A DNA stretch of 64,000 nt from Shimia_B sp038527375 (GCA_038527375.1 JBCBFU010000004.1:46834-110833); one strand, 5' to 3'. Shown: positions 1 through 9,135, counted from the stretch's first letter. Program-made: numbers and translations. The notes: generated by a model from the letters alone, not told the origin.

Positions 1-1463
1 GCTTCACGCATGGTCCCGATGACCTCGCGCTCGACGCCGATGGGAACCCCGCGCGGATCGACAAGGCCTATACCTGGGAAAACCCGATGTCGTCGCACGG
101 GATGATGCACATGGTCATCTCGAACGCACATGCGGGCAATCCCTACAAGATCGACACGCTGTTCATGTACATGGCGAACATGTCGTGGAATTCGTCGATG
201 AATACCGGCGGCGTCATGGAGATGCTGACCGACACCGATGAAAACGGCGACTACGTCATTCCGCACATCATCTATTCGGACGCCTACAGTTCTGAAATGG
301 TGGCCTATGCCGACCTGATCCTGCCTGACACGACCTATCTGGAACGGCACGACTGTATCTCCCTCCTCGATCGCCCGATTTGCGAGGCCGACGCCGCCGC
401 AGACGCGATCCGCTGGCCGGTGATCGAACCGGACCGCGATGTGAAGGGCTTCCAATCGATGCTGTGCGATCTGGGCGCAAACCTCGGTCTGCCGGGTTTT
501 GTCAACGAGGATGGCAGCCAGAAATATGCCGACTACGCCGATTATATCACCAACCACCAACGTCGCCCGGGCGTCGGGCCCTTGGCCGGTTGGCGCGGGG
601 GCGAGGACGCCGAGAGCGGCACAGGGCGCGGTGCACCTAACCCCGATCAGATCCAAAAGTACATCGACAACGGTGGGTTCTGGATCAAGCACGTGCCCGA
701 GGGCGCGCTGTACTACAAACCCTGGAACATGGCCTATCAGGACTGGGCCGTCGAAACGGGCCTCTTCGACAAGGCGAGCCCCTATCTCTTCCAGCTTTAT
801 GTCGAACCGATGCGCAAGTTCCAACTTGCCGCCGAAGGTGTGGGCGACCGGCAACCGCCCGATCACCTGCGCCAGCGGATCAAGGACACGATGTCGCCCC
901 TGCCGATCTGGTACGACACCGCGCCCGACAACCGGGGAGAGGAATTCCCGATCACGGCGCTGACCCAGCGGCCCATGGCGATGTACCATTCCTGGGGCAG
1001 CCAGAATGCGTGGCTGCGGCAAATCCACGGGCAAAACCCGCTCTTCGTACCCACAAAAATCTGGGTCGATAACAAGTTTGAAGAAGGCGAATGGGCCCGT
1101 GTGACCAGCCCCCATGGCGAAATCGTCGTGCCGGTCGCGCATATGGCTGCGCTGAACGACAACACGGTCTGGACGTGGAACGCCATCGGCAAACGCAAGG
1201 GCGCGTGGGCGCTGGATGACGACGCGCCAGAGGCCAAGAAGGGCTTCCTGCTCAACCACCTTATCCACGAGCTTTTGCCGCCCAAAGGTGACGGTCTGCG
1301 CTGGTCGAACTCTGACCCGATCACGGGTCAGGCCGCGTGGTTCGACCTGCGCGTGCGCGTCGAACGCGCCGATGCTCCGGCCGAGGCACAACCGGCCTTC
1401 CCGCCGATTGAAAGCCCCGTGGGCAAAGGCCCCGACACCCTGCGCGTTAAGGTCTCATCATGA
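1..1463 (+). CDS. soeA: Molybdopterin oxidoreductase catalytic subunit, probable sulfite dehydrogenase SoeA (5'-truncated)
   Basis: This is the C-terminal 486 residues of a DMSO-reductase-family molybdoenzyme. The frame is open from base 3, so the true start lies before the window. The visible part holds the end of the catalytic domain (SYSSEMVAYADLILPDTTYLE-type segment around fragment residues 100-120) and the C-terminal molybdopterin-dinucleotide-binding domain (roughly 320-470). The next genes encode a four-cluster ferredoxin subunit and a DmsC-like anchor, which is the SoeABC layout: cytoplasmic oxidation of sulfite with electrons passed to the quinone pool. DMSO or another substrate cannot be excluded, because the N-terminal half with the cluster-binding and Mo-ligand region is missing. 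Its stop overlaps the next start as ATGA. Confidence 0.75.
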   Translation, partial: FTHGPDDLALDADGNPARIDKAYTWENPMSSHGMMHMVISNAHAGNPYKIDTLFMYMANMSWNSSMNTGGVMEMLTDTDENGDYVIPHIIYSDAYSSEMVAYADLILPDTTYLERHDCISLLDRPICEADAAADAIRWPVIEPDRDVKGFQSMLCDLGANLGLPGFVNEDGSQKYADYADYITNHQRRPGVGPLAGWRGGEDAESGTGRGAPNPDQIQKYIDNGGFWIKHVPEGALYYKPWNMAYQDWAVETGLFDKASPYLFQLYVEPMRKFQLAAEGVGDRQPPDHLRQRIKDTMSPLPIWYDTAPDNRGEEFPITALTQRPMAMYHSWGSQNAWLRQIHGQNPLFVPTKIWVDNKFEEGEWARVTSPHGEIVVPVAHMAALNDNTVWTWNAIGKRKGAWALDDDAPEAKKGFLLNHLIHELLPPKGDGLRWSNSDPITGQAAWFDLRVRVERADAPAEAQPAFPPIESPVGKGPDTLRVKVSS

Positions 1464-1594
1464 CCCGAACGCTCGTCATCATTTTTGCCGCCTTGGCCTT
1501 CATCGTCGGTTCTTTCGTGTGGTTTGTCGCGACATGGGACGCCGAACGCGAAGAGCCAGTGAGCCTGATCCAAACTGAGGAGAGCGTCGCATGA
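1460..1594 (+). CDS. Small single-span membrane protein inside the soe operon (44 aa)
   Basis: This 44-codon frame starts with ATG at 1460, overlapping the soeA stop (ATGA), and its TGA overlaps the soeB ATG at 1591 (ATGA again). It therefore fills exactly the space between the two subunit genes. The peptide begins MTRTLVIIF, has one hydrophobic segment at about residues 4-25 (rich in V, I, F, A, W), and then an acidic tail with DAEREEP. No cysteine is present. Coupling at both ends and a clean transmembrane segment argue that it is translated. I recognise no family. By analogy with small subunits of other membrane oxidoreductases it may stabilise or assemble the complex; that role is inference. 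Confidence 0.7.
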   Translation: MTRTLVIIFAALAFIVGSFVWFVATWDAEREEPVSLIQTEESVA

Positions 1595-2331
1595 CCACGC
1601 TTCCGACCCATACCGAAAAGAAACTGGGGCTCGTCATCGACCTCGACACCTGTGTCGGCTGCCATGCCTGCGTGGTGTCTTGCAAAGGCTGGAACACCGA
1701 GAACTACGGCGCGCCCCTGTCGGACACCGACCCCTACGGGGCCGATCCGGTGGGCACGTTCCTGAACCGTGTGCACAGCTACGAGGTGACGCCTGCCGAA
1801 GGTGCAGCCCAGCTCATCCACTTCCCGAAATCCTGTCTCCACTGCGAAGACGCGCCCTGCGTGACCGTCTGCCCGACAGGCGCAAGCTATAAGCGGGTCG
1901 AGGACGGCATCGTTCTGGTCAATGAAAGCGACTGCATCGGCTGCGGCTTGTGCGCATGGGCTTGCCCCTACGGCGCGCGCGAAATGGATCAGGTCGAAGG
2001 CGTGATGAAGAAATGCACGCTCTGCGTCGACCGCATCTACAACGAAAACCTGCCCGAAGAAGACCGCCAGCCTGCCTGCGTGCGAACCTGCCCGGCCGGC
2101 GCGCGCCACTTTGGCGATCTGGGTGACGAAAATTCGGATGTCTCCAAACTTGTCGCCGAACGCGGCGGCATGGACCTCATGCCCGAACAAGGCACGAAAC
2201 CCGTCAACAAATACCTGCCACCCCGCCCCAAGGACGAGGCGATCGACGTGCTCGCGCCGTTCCTTGAACCTGTCGCGGCAGAGCCTCAGGGCTTCCTCGG
2301 GTGGCTCGACAAAGCACTGGAGCGTATCTGA
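1591..2331 (+). CDS. soeB: 4Fe-4S ferredoxin subunit of the sulfite dehydrogenase (SoeB/DmsB family)
   Basis: The 246-residue protein is the electron-transfer subunit between the molybdenum site and the membrane anchor. Sixteen cysteines form four [4Fe-4S] sites: C21, C24, C27, C31; C82, C85, C90, C94; C115, C118, C121, C125; and C142, C145, C163, C167. There is no Tat or Sec signal, which fits a cytoplasm-facing enzyme as known for SoeABC and unlike exported DmsAB. The start is fixed by the ATGA overlap with the 44-aa peptide, and its TGA overlaps the next ATG as TGATG. The DmsB/PhsB/SoeB families share this pattern, so the substrate follows from gene context. Confidence 0.85.
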   Translation: MTTLPTHTEKKLGLVIDLDTCVGCHACVVSCKGWNTENYGAPLSDTDPYGADPVGTFLNRVHSYEVTPAEGAAQLIHFPKSCLHCEDAPCVTVCPTGASYKRVEDGIVLVNESDCIGCGLCAWACPYGAREMDQVEGVMKKCTLCVDRIYNENLPEEDRQPACVRTCPAGARHFGDLGDENSDVSKLVAERGGMDLMPEQGTKPVNKYLPPRPKDEAIDVLAPFLEPVAAEPQGFLGWLDKALERI

Positions 2332-3203
2332 TGCATCCGGCACCTTCGATCATCTTCTTCACGGTCTTCTCCGGCATCGGTTTCGGCATGCTGTTCTGGC
2401 TTGGCGCAGGCTATCCTGCGGTCACCGGCTGGTCCGCCTTCGCATTCTTCGCGGTGGCCTATATCCTCGCCGTTGGCGGGCTGATCTCATCGACCTTCCA
2501 TCTTGGACACCCTGAACGCGCGCTCAAGGCGTTCACCCAATGGCGCAGCAGCTGGCTGAGCCGCGAGGCATGGTCTGCGACCGTGACACTCATCCTGATG
2601 GCCATCTATGGCGCGGGTCTCGTGTTCTTTGGTCAGGCTTGGACGATCTTCGGGGCGCTCGGCGCGGTGATGTCGCTTGTGACCGTCTACACGACCTCGA
2701 TGCTCTATGCGCAGTTGAAGACGGTCCCGCGCTGGCGCCAACCAACGACGCCTGCGCTTTTCCTGTTGCTCGCGGTCTCTGGCGGGGCGCTTTTGACCAA
2801 TCAGCTTTGGGCGGCCTACCCCCTCTTTGTCCTGCTCTTGGTCGTGCAGGTCTATGCATGGGCCAAGGGCGACACCGCACTTGCCGGCTCTGGCACCGAC
2901 ATCGCCACGGCCACGGGTCTGGGTGATCGCGGAACCGTCCGCGCGTTCGAGCCGCCGCATACGGGCAAAAACTATCTCCTCAAAGAGATGGTGCACGTGA
3001 TCGGGCGCAAGCACGCTGCCAAACTGCGGATCATTGCCTTTGTCCTGATTGCAGCCCCATTGCTGATGGTCTTTGTTGACACGCCGGGCCATGCCCTTGG
3101 CGCGCTCGCCGTTCTGGTGCATGTCGCAGGTGTGTTGGTCTTGCGCTGGCTGTTCTTCGCACAGGCCGAACACGTCGTCGGGCTGTATTACGGGAAGAGA
3201 TGA
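2331..3203 (+). CDS. soeC: DmsC-like membrane anchor subunit, probable SoeC
   Basis: The 290-residue, highly hydrophobic protein has about eight predicted membrane spans. It resembles the DmsC family, the quinone-interacting anchor of DMSO-reductase-type complexes. ATG at 2331 (MHPAPSIIFF) is preferred because it overlaps the soeB stop; an in-frame ATG at 2301 would lie inside soeB. A conserved-looking SSTFHLGHPERA stretch lies near residues 48-60. The anchor would pass electrons from SoeB to ubiquinone. It is followed, with ATGA overlap, by an unrelated SnoaL-fold gene. Confidence 0.8.
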   Translation: MHPAPSIIFFTVFSGIGFGMLFWLGAGYPAVTGWSAFAFFAVAYILAVGGLISSTFHLGHPERALKAFTQWRSSWLSREAWSATVTLILMAIYGAGLVFFGQAWTIFGALGAVMSLVTVYTTSMLYAQLKTVPRWRQPTTPALFLLLAVSGGALLTNQLWAAYPLFVLLLVVQVYAWAKGDTALAGSGTDIATATGLGDRGTVRAFEPPHTGKNYLLKEMVHVIGRKHAAKLRIIAFVLIAAPLLMVFVDTPGHALGALAVLVHVAGVLVLRWLFFAQAEHVVGLYYGKR

Positions 3204-4183
3204 GTTTCCTACCAGGTTTTGATCCACGCTGGAGCAGTGTTGAGGATTACATCCTCGGCATCACGGAAGACATCTGGGAACGGCGTCAGATCGACAGCCT
3301 GACGCGCTATTATGCCGATGGGTTGATCGTGCGGTCGCCCGCCTCTGTCGTGGTCGGAAATGACGGGATTATCGCGGCGACCATGGCCACGCTGGCCGAA
3401 TTTCCCGACCGGCAGCTTCCGGGCGAAGACGTGATCTGGTGCGCCACCGGGGCGGACAGCTTTCTAAGCTCCCACCGGCTCTATTGCACGGCGACCCACA
3501 CGGGCGCGGGCGTCTATGGCGCGCCAACTGGGCGCAAGCTGGCCTACCGCATCCTTGCCGATTGCTGGTGCCGCGAAAACGCCGTTCAGGACGAATGGCT
3601 CGTCCGGGATCAGGCCGCCATCGTTACGCAAATGGGCATGGATGTTCGCGACTGGACCCGCGATTTGATTGCGCGCGAAGGGGGGCCGGACGCCTGCGTC
3701 AAACCGCTCAGCCCTGCGACCGATTTGGCTGGCCCCTATACAGGGCGCGGCAATGACACCGAGACGGGCGCGCGCGCGGCCGATTTGATTGCGCGGATCA
3801 TGGGCGGCGATCTGTCCGTCGTCGCGTCTCAGTATGATCGGGCCTGCGCGCTCCACTACCCGGCACACACGTCCGATGTCGGGCGCGCCGGGGCGGATGC
3901 GTTCTGGCTCAACCTCCGATCGGCGTTTCCATCAGCGCAGTTCAGTCTGGATCATGTGATCGGGCGCGATGACGCGGGCCACCCACCCCGCGCGGCCCTA
4001 CGCTGGTCCCTCCATGGGCGCCATGATGGGTGGGGGCGCTATGGACGACCTTCCGGGGCCGACGTCTATGTCTTGGGGATAACCCATCTGGAATTTGGTC
4101 CGCGCGGCGTCTCGCGGGAATGGACCCTGATCGACGACACGGCGATCTGGAAACAGATCCTTCTGGCCACAGGGACAGTCTAA
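3200..4183 (+). CDS. Double-domain SnoaL-like (NTF2-fold) protein
   Basis: This 327-residue soluble protein looks like two SnoaL/NTF2-like alpha+beta barrels in tandem (about 10-150 and 190-325). Each half has the usual opening helix with a dispersed YYADG or Q-Y-D segment and a later W-rich strand. The family includes polyketide cyclases, epoxide hydrolases and many uncharacterised enzymes, so no reaction can be named. Its ATG overlaps the soeC stop (ATGA), placing it in the sulfite dehydrogenase operon. In fold and length it matches 11760-12728, so it may instead work with the neighbouring GMC/ABC module. Its TAA overlaps the convergent LacI gene by four bases. Confidence 0.6.
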   Translation: MSFLPGFDPRWSSVEDYILGITEDIWERRQIDSLTRYYADGLIVRSPASVVVGNDGIIAATMATLAEFPDRQLPGEDVIWCATGADSFLSSHRLYCTATHTGAGVYGAPTGRKLAYRILADCWCRENAVQDEWLVRDQAAIVTQMGMDVRDWTRDLIAREGGPDACVKPLSPATDLAGPYTGRGNDTETGARAADLIARIMGGDLSVVASQYDRACALHYPAHTSDVGRAGADAFWLNLRSAFPSAQFSLDHVIGRDDAGHPPRAALRWSLHGRHDGWGRYGRPSGADVYVLGITHLEFGPRGVSREWTLIDDTAIWKQILLATGTV

Positions 4184-5157
4184 GCCGTCACGCGCTGGAC
4201 CAAAGTGACCGGCAAAACCTCCGCGCTCGCCTCCGGGTCCGTCAAAAGCCGCACGGCAAGGGCGACCATCGCGTCCGCATCCTGCCGGATCGTCGTCAGT
4301 TCATAAGCCGCAAACGCAGCCGCAGGCGCGTCATCGAAGCCGATCACCGCCACGTCGTCCGGCACCCGCAGCCCCAATTCGGTGCGCAACACGTCCATCA
4401 CGGCAAGCGCCATATAGTCATTGGCGACAAAGACGCCGTCCGGGCGGTCCGGCCTCGCAAACATCGCGCGGGCAGCCATGCGCGTCTGATCCAGATCAAA
4501 ATCACCGACCTCCCGCGCTGCCAGCGGCACACCTGCCTGTGCCAACGCCGCCATCAAACCGGCTTCTCGGTCCACTTGGGTAGATGCCTGAGGCGACCCG
4601 GCGATATGACCGATCCGCGTGCATCCGCGCCTCAGCAGAGCCTTCGCGGCCATCGCACCGCCCGCCACATTATCCGACACGACCGACCGCTCCCCCGTCC
4701 CCTCCTGGCGGCGGTTCAACAAAACTGCGGGGATGCCCGCCATCCGGCACTGGTCGGTCAAATCAGATGTCAGCGGGACCGAGGCCAGGAGCAACCCATC
4801 CACTTGGTAGCCCAAGAGCTCGGTCACGATATCCTCCGGCGCATCACTACCCTGATCCGAGATGAACATCAGCACGTGATAACCTTCGGCCTTGAGCGCG
4901 CGGCACAGCTTGTCCAGCAGATCGGGATAGAACAGGTTATCGAGGTAGCTGACAACCAGCCCGATCATCCCCGTCCGCCCCGTCAGCAAGGACCGCGCCA
5001 ACACGTTGGGTCGATAGCCAAGCTCGGCTGCTGCCTTGCGCACCTTGTCCACGGTCGCAGCCGATGCCGACGCGCCCGGTGTGAACACCCGGCTCACGGC
5101 AGAGCGGCTCACACCCGCACGGCGCGCCACGTCCAAGGAGGTGATACGATCCGGCAT
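4180..5157 (-). CDS. LacI-family transcriptional regulator
   Basis: The 325-residue protein has an N-terminal LacI helix-turn-helix (SLDVARRAGVSRSAVSRVF, residues about 6-24, then the GYRPN hinge region) and a periplasmic-binding-protein-like effector domain from about residue 60. The ATG at 5157 is chosen because it overlaps the upstream stop (ATGA) and leaves the normal spacing to the HTH; a longer in-frame start at 5202 would sit inside the previous gene. As the last gene of the ABC/GMC/SnoaL operon, it probably senses the imported carbohydrate or its oxidation product. A plausible operator is the palindrome at 11656-11673. Confidence 0.9.
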   Translation of the reverse strand: MPDRITSLDVARRAGVSRSAVSRVFTPGASASAATVDKVRKAAAELGYRPNVLARSLLTGRTGMIGLVVSYLDNLFYPDLLDKLCRALKAEGYHVLMFISDQGSDAPEDIVTELLGYQVDGLLLASVPLTSDLTDQCRMAGIPAVLLNRRQEGTGERSVVSDNVAGGAMAAKALLRRGCTRIGHIAGSPQASTQVDREAGLMAALAQAGVPLAAREVGDFDLDQTRMAARAMFARPDRPDGVFVANDYMALAVMDVLRTELGLRVPDDVAVIGFDDAPAAAFAAYELTTIRQDADAMVALAVRLLTDPEASAEVLPVTLVQRVTA

Positions 5158-5681
5158 CAGGGCGTCGGCGGCTCCTTCTCTCCGCGGTCGAAGGCCTCCC
5201 AACCTTCACCGTTGAACACATCTACCCCAAGCTGGGCGAGGACGTGGGGAAAATCGACCATGACATAGTTGTCCACGATCTTGCCATCCACGACCTTCCA
5301 GAAATCCATGTAGCGGATTTCGACCCGCTTGCCGGTCGCCTCGATCCCCATGAAGGGGCCGCCATGGGTGGCCTCCTGACGGCCAAAGGCCGCGGCCCAT
5401 TCGCCCATATAAAGGCGCGCCTCATCCACACAGACCTTGTCCTTGAAGGCCGCCTGGAACGGCTTTTGCCAGTTGTCCTGAAACGCGCGCAGCCCCTCCT
5501 TGGTGCCGCAACCCGTGTTGCCCATCCAACGGAAGCCTTCGGCAAAGAACTCTCCGATATCCGCGATGCGGTGGTCATTAAGCCCGTCGACCATGCCTTC
5601 GATCACGGCGCGGGTGGCGTCGGTCTTGGACAGGTCCGTGTCGCGGGTCAGGACTGCCTGTTCGGGGCGCGATCCTTTCAT
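5157..5681 (-). CDS. SnoaL-like (ester cyclase type) protein
   Basis: This 174-residue single-domain NTF2/SnoaL-fold protein has segments GCGTKEGLRAFQDNW (about 57-71) and RYMDFWKVVDGKIVDNY (about 123-139), which line up with the C-terminal half of the 11760-12728 protein. SnoaL relatives catalyse ring closure, isomerisation or epoxide opening; the reaction here is unknown. The gene follows the GMC oxidoreductase with an ATGA overlap and has its own GGAGG ribosome site. An enzyme acting on the oxidised (keto) product of the GMC enzyme is a reasonable inference. No signal peptide is seen. Confidence 0.7.
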   Translation of the reverse strand: MKGSRPEQAVLTRDTDLSKTDATRAVIEGMVDGLNDHRIADIGEFFAEGFRWMGNTGCGTKEGLRAFQDNWQKPFQAAFKDKVCVDEARLYMGEWAAAFGRQEATHGGPFMGIEATGKRVEIRYMDFWKVVDGKIVDNYVMVDFPHVLAQLGVDVFNGEGWEAFDRGEKEPPTP

Positions 5682-7171
5682 CGGGTATCCTCCGTTATAA
5701 AGTCTGCGGCACGCCAGCCGATCATCATCGACGGCGCATTGGTATTGGCGGATGTAATGCGCGGCATAACGCTGGCATCAGCAACCCAGAGATTTCGGGT
5801 CCCTTCGACGCGCAAGCGGGGTGTGACAGGGCCACCCATGCGGATAGTCCCCACCGGATGATAGGCGGTCCCGGCCCCGGCGCGGATCGTTTCGCGCAGG
5901 TCCTCTCCGACCACCTTGGGACCCGGCGCCACCTCGACCCCGCGCAGCGCGCCGAACTCTGCACGCTGCAAGAGCCTGCGCAGGCGCTCGACACCGGCGG
6001 TCATGGTTTCAAGGTCGCTTTCGTCGTTGAACAACCCCAGATCAATCACTGGGGCGGCACGCGGATTGCGGTCGGCAAGGCGGAACGTGCCGCGCGATTT
6101 CGGACGGCACAGGCACACATCCGCAAAGTAGCCGGATTTGAGCGCATACTTCCGACCCCGGTGATCCAGGTGAAACGGGATGAAATGCGACTGAACATCA
6201 GGCTCCAGATCCGCCCCGCGCGCATTAAAGAACGCCCCGCCCTCAACCGTGGGGGAGGTCAGTCTGCCACTGCCAAAAGGATAGCGCAGCGCGGCAATCG
6301 CCCACGCAGGCCACTGCCGCGGCTCCAACCCATAGCCGGTGCCCGGACCTTCGAAATGCAGACCAAATCCGGGGTGATCATGCAGGTTCTGCCCGATCTC
6401 CGGCGCGTCGATCCGCGTGTCGATCCCAAGCGCACGCAGATCACCCCAGTCGCCTAGGCCAGAACGCATGAGGACCGCAGGCGATGCCAACGACCCGGCG
6501 GACAGGACCACGCCCTTGGCCGCCGTGATCTCGCTCCCATCCACAAGGCGCACACCCGCGGCGCGGTCGCCGGACCAAATCAGGCAGTCGACCTGCACCC
6601 CGGTGCGCACCTCGACACTCGCTGGCCGAAGGAACGCGTCAGCCGCCGAATTGCGCCGTCCGGCCACGCGGTTGTGCGACATGGGTCCCGCGCTCTCGTA
6701 ATCGGGGGATGGCGCATCGCCATTGCCGGGCAACATCGCAGGCAAAGCAGACACCAAAGGATGCGCATCGTGCATGGGCGTCGGGCGCAAGCGGGCCTCG
6801 ACCGCCTCGAATGCGGGCAGGACATCGCGCCACGTCCAGCCGGGTTGCGCCCACCCGTCAAAATCCGACGCACGGCCCCGGAACCAAACCATCGAATTGA
6901 TCGATCCCGACCCGCCAACCATGCGCCCCCTTGGGATCGCGATGCGGCGCCCACCCGCAGCAGCCATCGGAGCAGATTGAAAATTCCAATCCCGGCGCGA
7001 CTTCATCAGCCAGACCAAGCCAAAGGGCATGGACACCAGAGGGTGACGCTCGCTCGGTCCCGCCTCAAGCACGAGGACACGACCGGCCTCGCGGCGCGAC
7101 AACTCGGCAGCCACCACGCATCCGGCGGACCCTGCACCCACGACAAGATAGTCAACAGTCGAAGACATCAT
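5678..7171 (-). CDS. GMC-family FAD-dependent oxidoreductase
   Basis: The 497-residue flavoenzyme oxidises an alcohol, as in the choline, glucose and alcohol dehydrogenases of this family. The FAD Rossmann motif is VVGAGSAGCVVAAELS (about 10-25), the GMC signature region includes GRMVGGSGSINSM (about 83-95), and the C-terminal active-site segment is GTAYHPVGTIRMG (catalytic His near residue 447) followed by the conserved Asn in TNAPSM. No signal peptide is present, so it is cytoplasmic. The ATGATG start is at 7171 or 7168. Being in one operon with a sugar importer suggests a sugar, polyol or glycoside substrate; choline-type activity is possible but less likely. Confidence 0.85.
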   Translation of the reverse strand: MMSSTVDYLVVGAGSAGCVVAAELSRREAGRVLVLEAGPSERHPLVSMPFGLVWLMKSRRDWNFQSAPMAAAGGRRIAIPRGRMVGGSGSINSMVWFRGRASDFDGWAQPGWTWRDVLPAFEAVEARLRPTPMHDAHPLVSALPAMLPGNGDAPSPDYESAGPMSHNRVAGRRNSAADAFLRPASVEVRTGVQVDCLIWSGDRAAGVRLVDGSEITAAKGVVLSAGSLASPAVLMRSGLGDWGDLRALGIDTRIDAPEIGQNLHDHPGFGLHFEGPGTGYGLEPRQWPAWAIAALRYPFGSGRLTSPTVEGGAFFNARGADLEPDVQSHFIPFHLDHRGRKYALKSGYFADVCLCRPKSRGTFRLADRNPRAAPVIDLGLFNDESDLETMTAGVERLRRLLQRAEFGALRGVEVAPGPKVVGEDLRETIRAGAGTAYHPVGTIRMGGPVTPRLRVEGTRNLWVADASVMPRITSANTNAPSMMIGWRAADFITEDTR

Positions 7172-7223
7172 CCACCAGCTTCAAAAAGACCCAGGCCAGA
7201 CGCGGAGGCCGCGCGAAACGGCG

Positions 7224-8105
7224 CTAGCCTTTGACCGCGCCCGCCGTCAGCCCGCTTACGATCTGGCGTTGGAAGACCATCACCAACAGGAAGAGCGGTG
7301 CAGTTGCGCTGACCACCGCAGCCACCGCGAACATCACGTTGCCTTCGGTATAGGTCGTGCCAAGGAAGGCCGCGATCTGTGGCACCATGGTGCGGTTGCT
7401 TTCCGACAGGATCAGCGCGGTCACGACAAAGTCGTTATAGGCAAGCAGGAACGAAAACAGTCCCGTCGTAATCACACCCGGCCACATCACCGGGATGATC
7501 ACATGGCGGAATGCCTGAAATTGCGTGCAACCATCGACCTTCGCGGCCTCGTCCAGATCCTTTGGGATCGATTCAAAGAACGAATGCAGCATCCACAGCG
7601 TGAAGGGCTGGTTGATCGCCACAAGCACGATAATCGCCGTGGGCAGGAACCCCCAAACGTTCCAGTCAAAGAAGACCGGCAGGTAGCCCGACACCAGAGT
7701 GATCTGCGGCAAAGCGCGGAAGATCAGCGCGATGATCAGGAGCCAGAACACGTATTTGAACCCCGACCGGCTGAGCGCATAGCCCCCCAACGTCCCGATG
7801 GTCAGGGATGTCGTCACCACACACAGGCACACGATGAACGTGTTGATGGCGTTGCGCCAAAACTCGTTCTGAACAAAGGCCCCGTCATAGCCCGCGCCCG
7901 TGAAGGGGCGACCATAGGTTTCTTCGGTGTTGCGACCGACAAGGGCATTGGTCCAATCCGCGATCGAAAAGAAGTCGAGCTCGACCTTAAAGCTGCCCCA
8001 GAGGGTCCACATGAACGGAAAGGCGGCGGCAATGAACCAAAGCGCCAGAAAGGCGAACAGTCCGATCTGGAGCGCGAGCGGGCGGCGTTGTGCGGCTGAC
8101 GACAT
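7224..8105 (-). CDS. Carbohydrate ABC transporter permease (MalG type)
   Basis: The 293-residue inner-membrane permease has six predicted spans. The coupling (EAA) loop DEAAKVDGCTQFQAFRHVIIP lies near residues 190-210 and docks to the ATPase. The ATG at 8105 (MSSAAQRR) is preferred because it lies one base after the stop of the upstream permease gene; a longer start at 8147 would lie within that gene. It forms the inner-membrane channel with the next-upstream permease. A periplasmic loop between spans 1 and 2 is enlarged (about residues 45-85). Confidence 0.9.
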   Translation of the reverse strand: MSSAAQRRPLALQIGLFAFLALWFIAAAFPFMWTLWGSFKVELDFFSIADWTNALVGRNTEETYGRPFTGAGYDGAFVQNEFWRNAINTFIVCLCVVTTSLTIGTLGGYALSRSGFKYVFWLLIIALIFRALPQITLVSGYLPVFFDWNVWGFLPTAIIVLVAINQPFTLWMLHSFFESIPKDLDEAAKVDGCTQFQAFRHVIIPVMWPGVITTGLFSFLLAYNDFVVTALILSESNRTMVPQIAAFLGTTYTEGNVMFAVAAVVSATAPLFLLVMVFQRQIVSGLTAGAVKG

Positions 8106-8106
8106 C

Positions 8107-9135
8107 TTAGTGGCTCTTCTCGTTGAAGTCGCGCCAAGTGCGGACAAGGACAGGGAACAGCAGGATCGCCACCCCGAGGATCGTCAGGACCGAGGTCGTA
8201 GCCGCCGACGACAGCTGTCGCGTCTCGCCACTCAGATCGCTGAGGATAAAGTAACTGAGCGATTGGGCATGCGCAGCAGCGGTAAACCCGATGATTGGCT
8301 CCAGCACACGGAAGTTATCCATCAATTGAATAAGCGCCACAAAGGTCACGAGCGGTGCCAGATGCGGGATGATGACGTAGCGGATTTGCTGCCAGCGCGT
8401 CGCCCCGTCGATCTGCGCGGATTCGAGTGTATCCTGCGGAACCGTCTGTAGGCCGGCGTAGAACACCACAAAGGCAAAGGGGGCCGATGACCACACGCCG
8501 TAGACCAAGAGCGATATCCACATCAGCGGGGTCGACGCCTTGACCGACAGGTCGGGGTCATTGACCAGCCAACTCAGGAAGTTGCCCAGGACACCACGGC
8601 TGTCGATCATCCAGAACAGGATCAGCGAGCCAATCAGCGGCGTCACGATCATGGGAAGAAGGCTGAAGAAGATCATCAAACCCTTGAGCGCGCGATGCAG
8701 GGAATTCACCGCCACGGCAATCGCAAAGCCCAGCATGATCAACAGCGGCGTGCAGACAAAGGTGTAGGTCAGGGTGAAGGCAAGCGCCTTGTAGAACGGC
8801 AGGTCATAGACCTCGCTGAAGAACGCGCCCAGCGTGTCGGACGTGCGCCATGCCTCGGCGATTTCCCCAAAGGCAAGGTGGCCGCGGTCCGTATAGATCG
8901 AAAAGCCCACGAACCGCCCCAGCGGCCGTTCGTCGCGCAGGGCCTGCGTCGCCTCCTGATCAATCGTAGTCGAGGTCGTGCACCCGAAGGGTCCGCAGTT
9001 TTCCGTTTCGATCAGAACGGCCTCGTGCGGGGTGAAGAACGACTGCGTGATGACAGAAACAATGGGAAAGGCGATGAACAACAACATCGCGGCCGCTGTC
9101 GGCAAAAAGAACCAAAAGAACGTGCGGTGCTTCAT
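8107..9135 (-). CDS. Sugar ABC transporter permease (MalF type)
   Basis: The 342-residue inner-membrane permease has an N-terminal span, a large hydrophilic periplasmic loop (about 40-115, containing the pair of cysteines in CGPFGC) and then the five-span permease core. The coupling motif is ESAQIDGATRWQQIRYVIIP (about 228-247). It is the partner of the downstream permease and follows the binding-protein gene after an 81-base gap containing a strong hairpin. The two closely spaced cysteines in the periplasmic loop could form a disulfide. Confidence 0.9.
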   Translation of the reverse strand: MKHRTFFWFFLPTAAAMLLFIAFPIVSVITQSFFTPHEAVLIETENCGPFGCTTSTTIDQEATQALRDERPLGRFVGFSIYTDRGHLAFGEIAEAWRTSDTLGAFFSEVYDLPFYKALAFTLTYTFVCTPLLIMLGFAIAVAVNSLHRALKGLMIFFSLLPMIVTPLIGSLILFWMIDSRGVLGNFLSWLVNDPDLSVKASTPLMWISLLVYGVWSSAPFAFVVFYAGLQTVPQDTLESAQIDGATRWQQIRYVIIPHLAPLVTFVALIQLMDNFRVLEPIIGFTAAAHAQSLSYFILSDLSGETRQLSSAATTSVLTILGVAILLFPVLVRTWRDFNEKSH

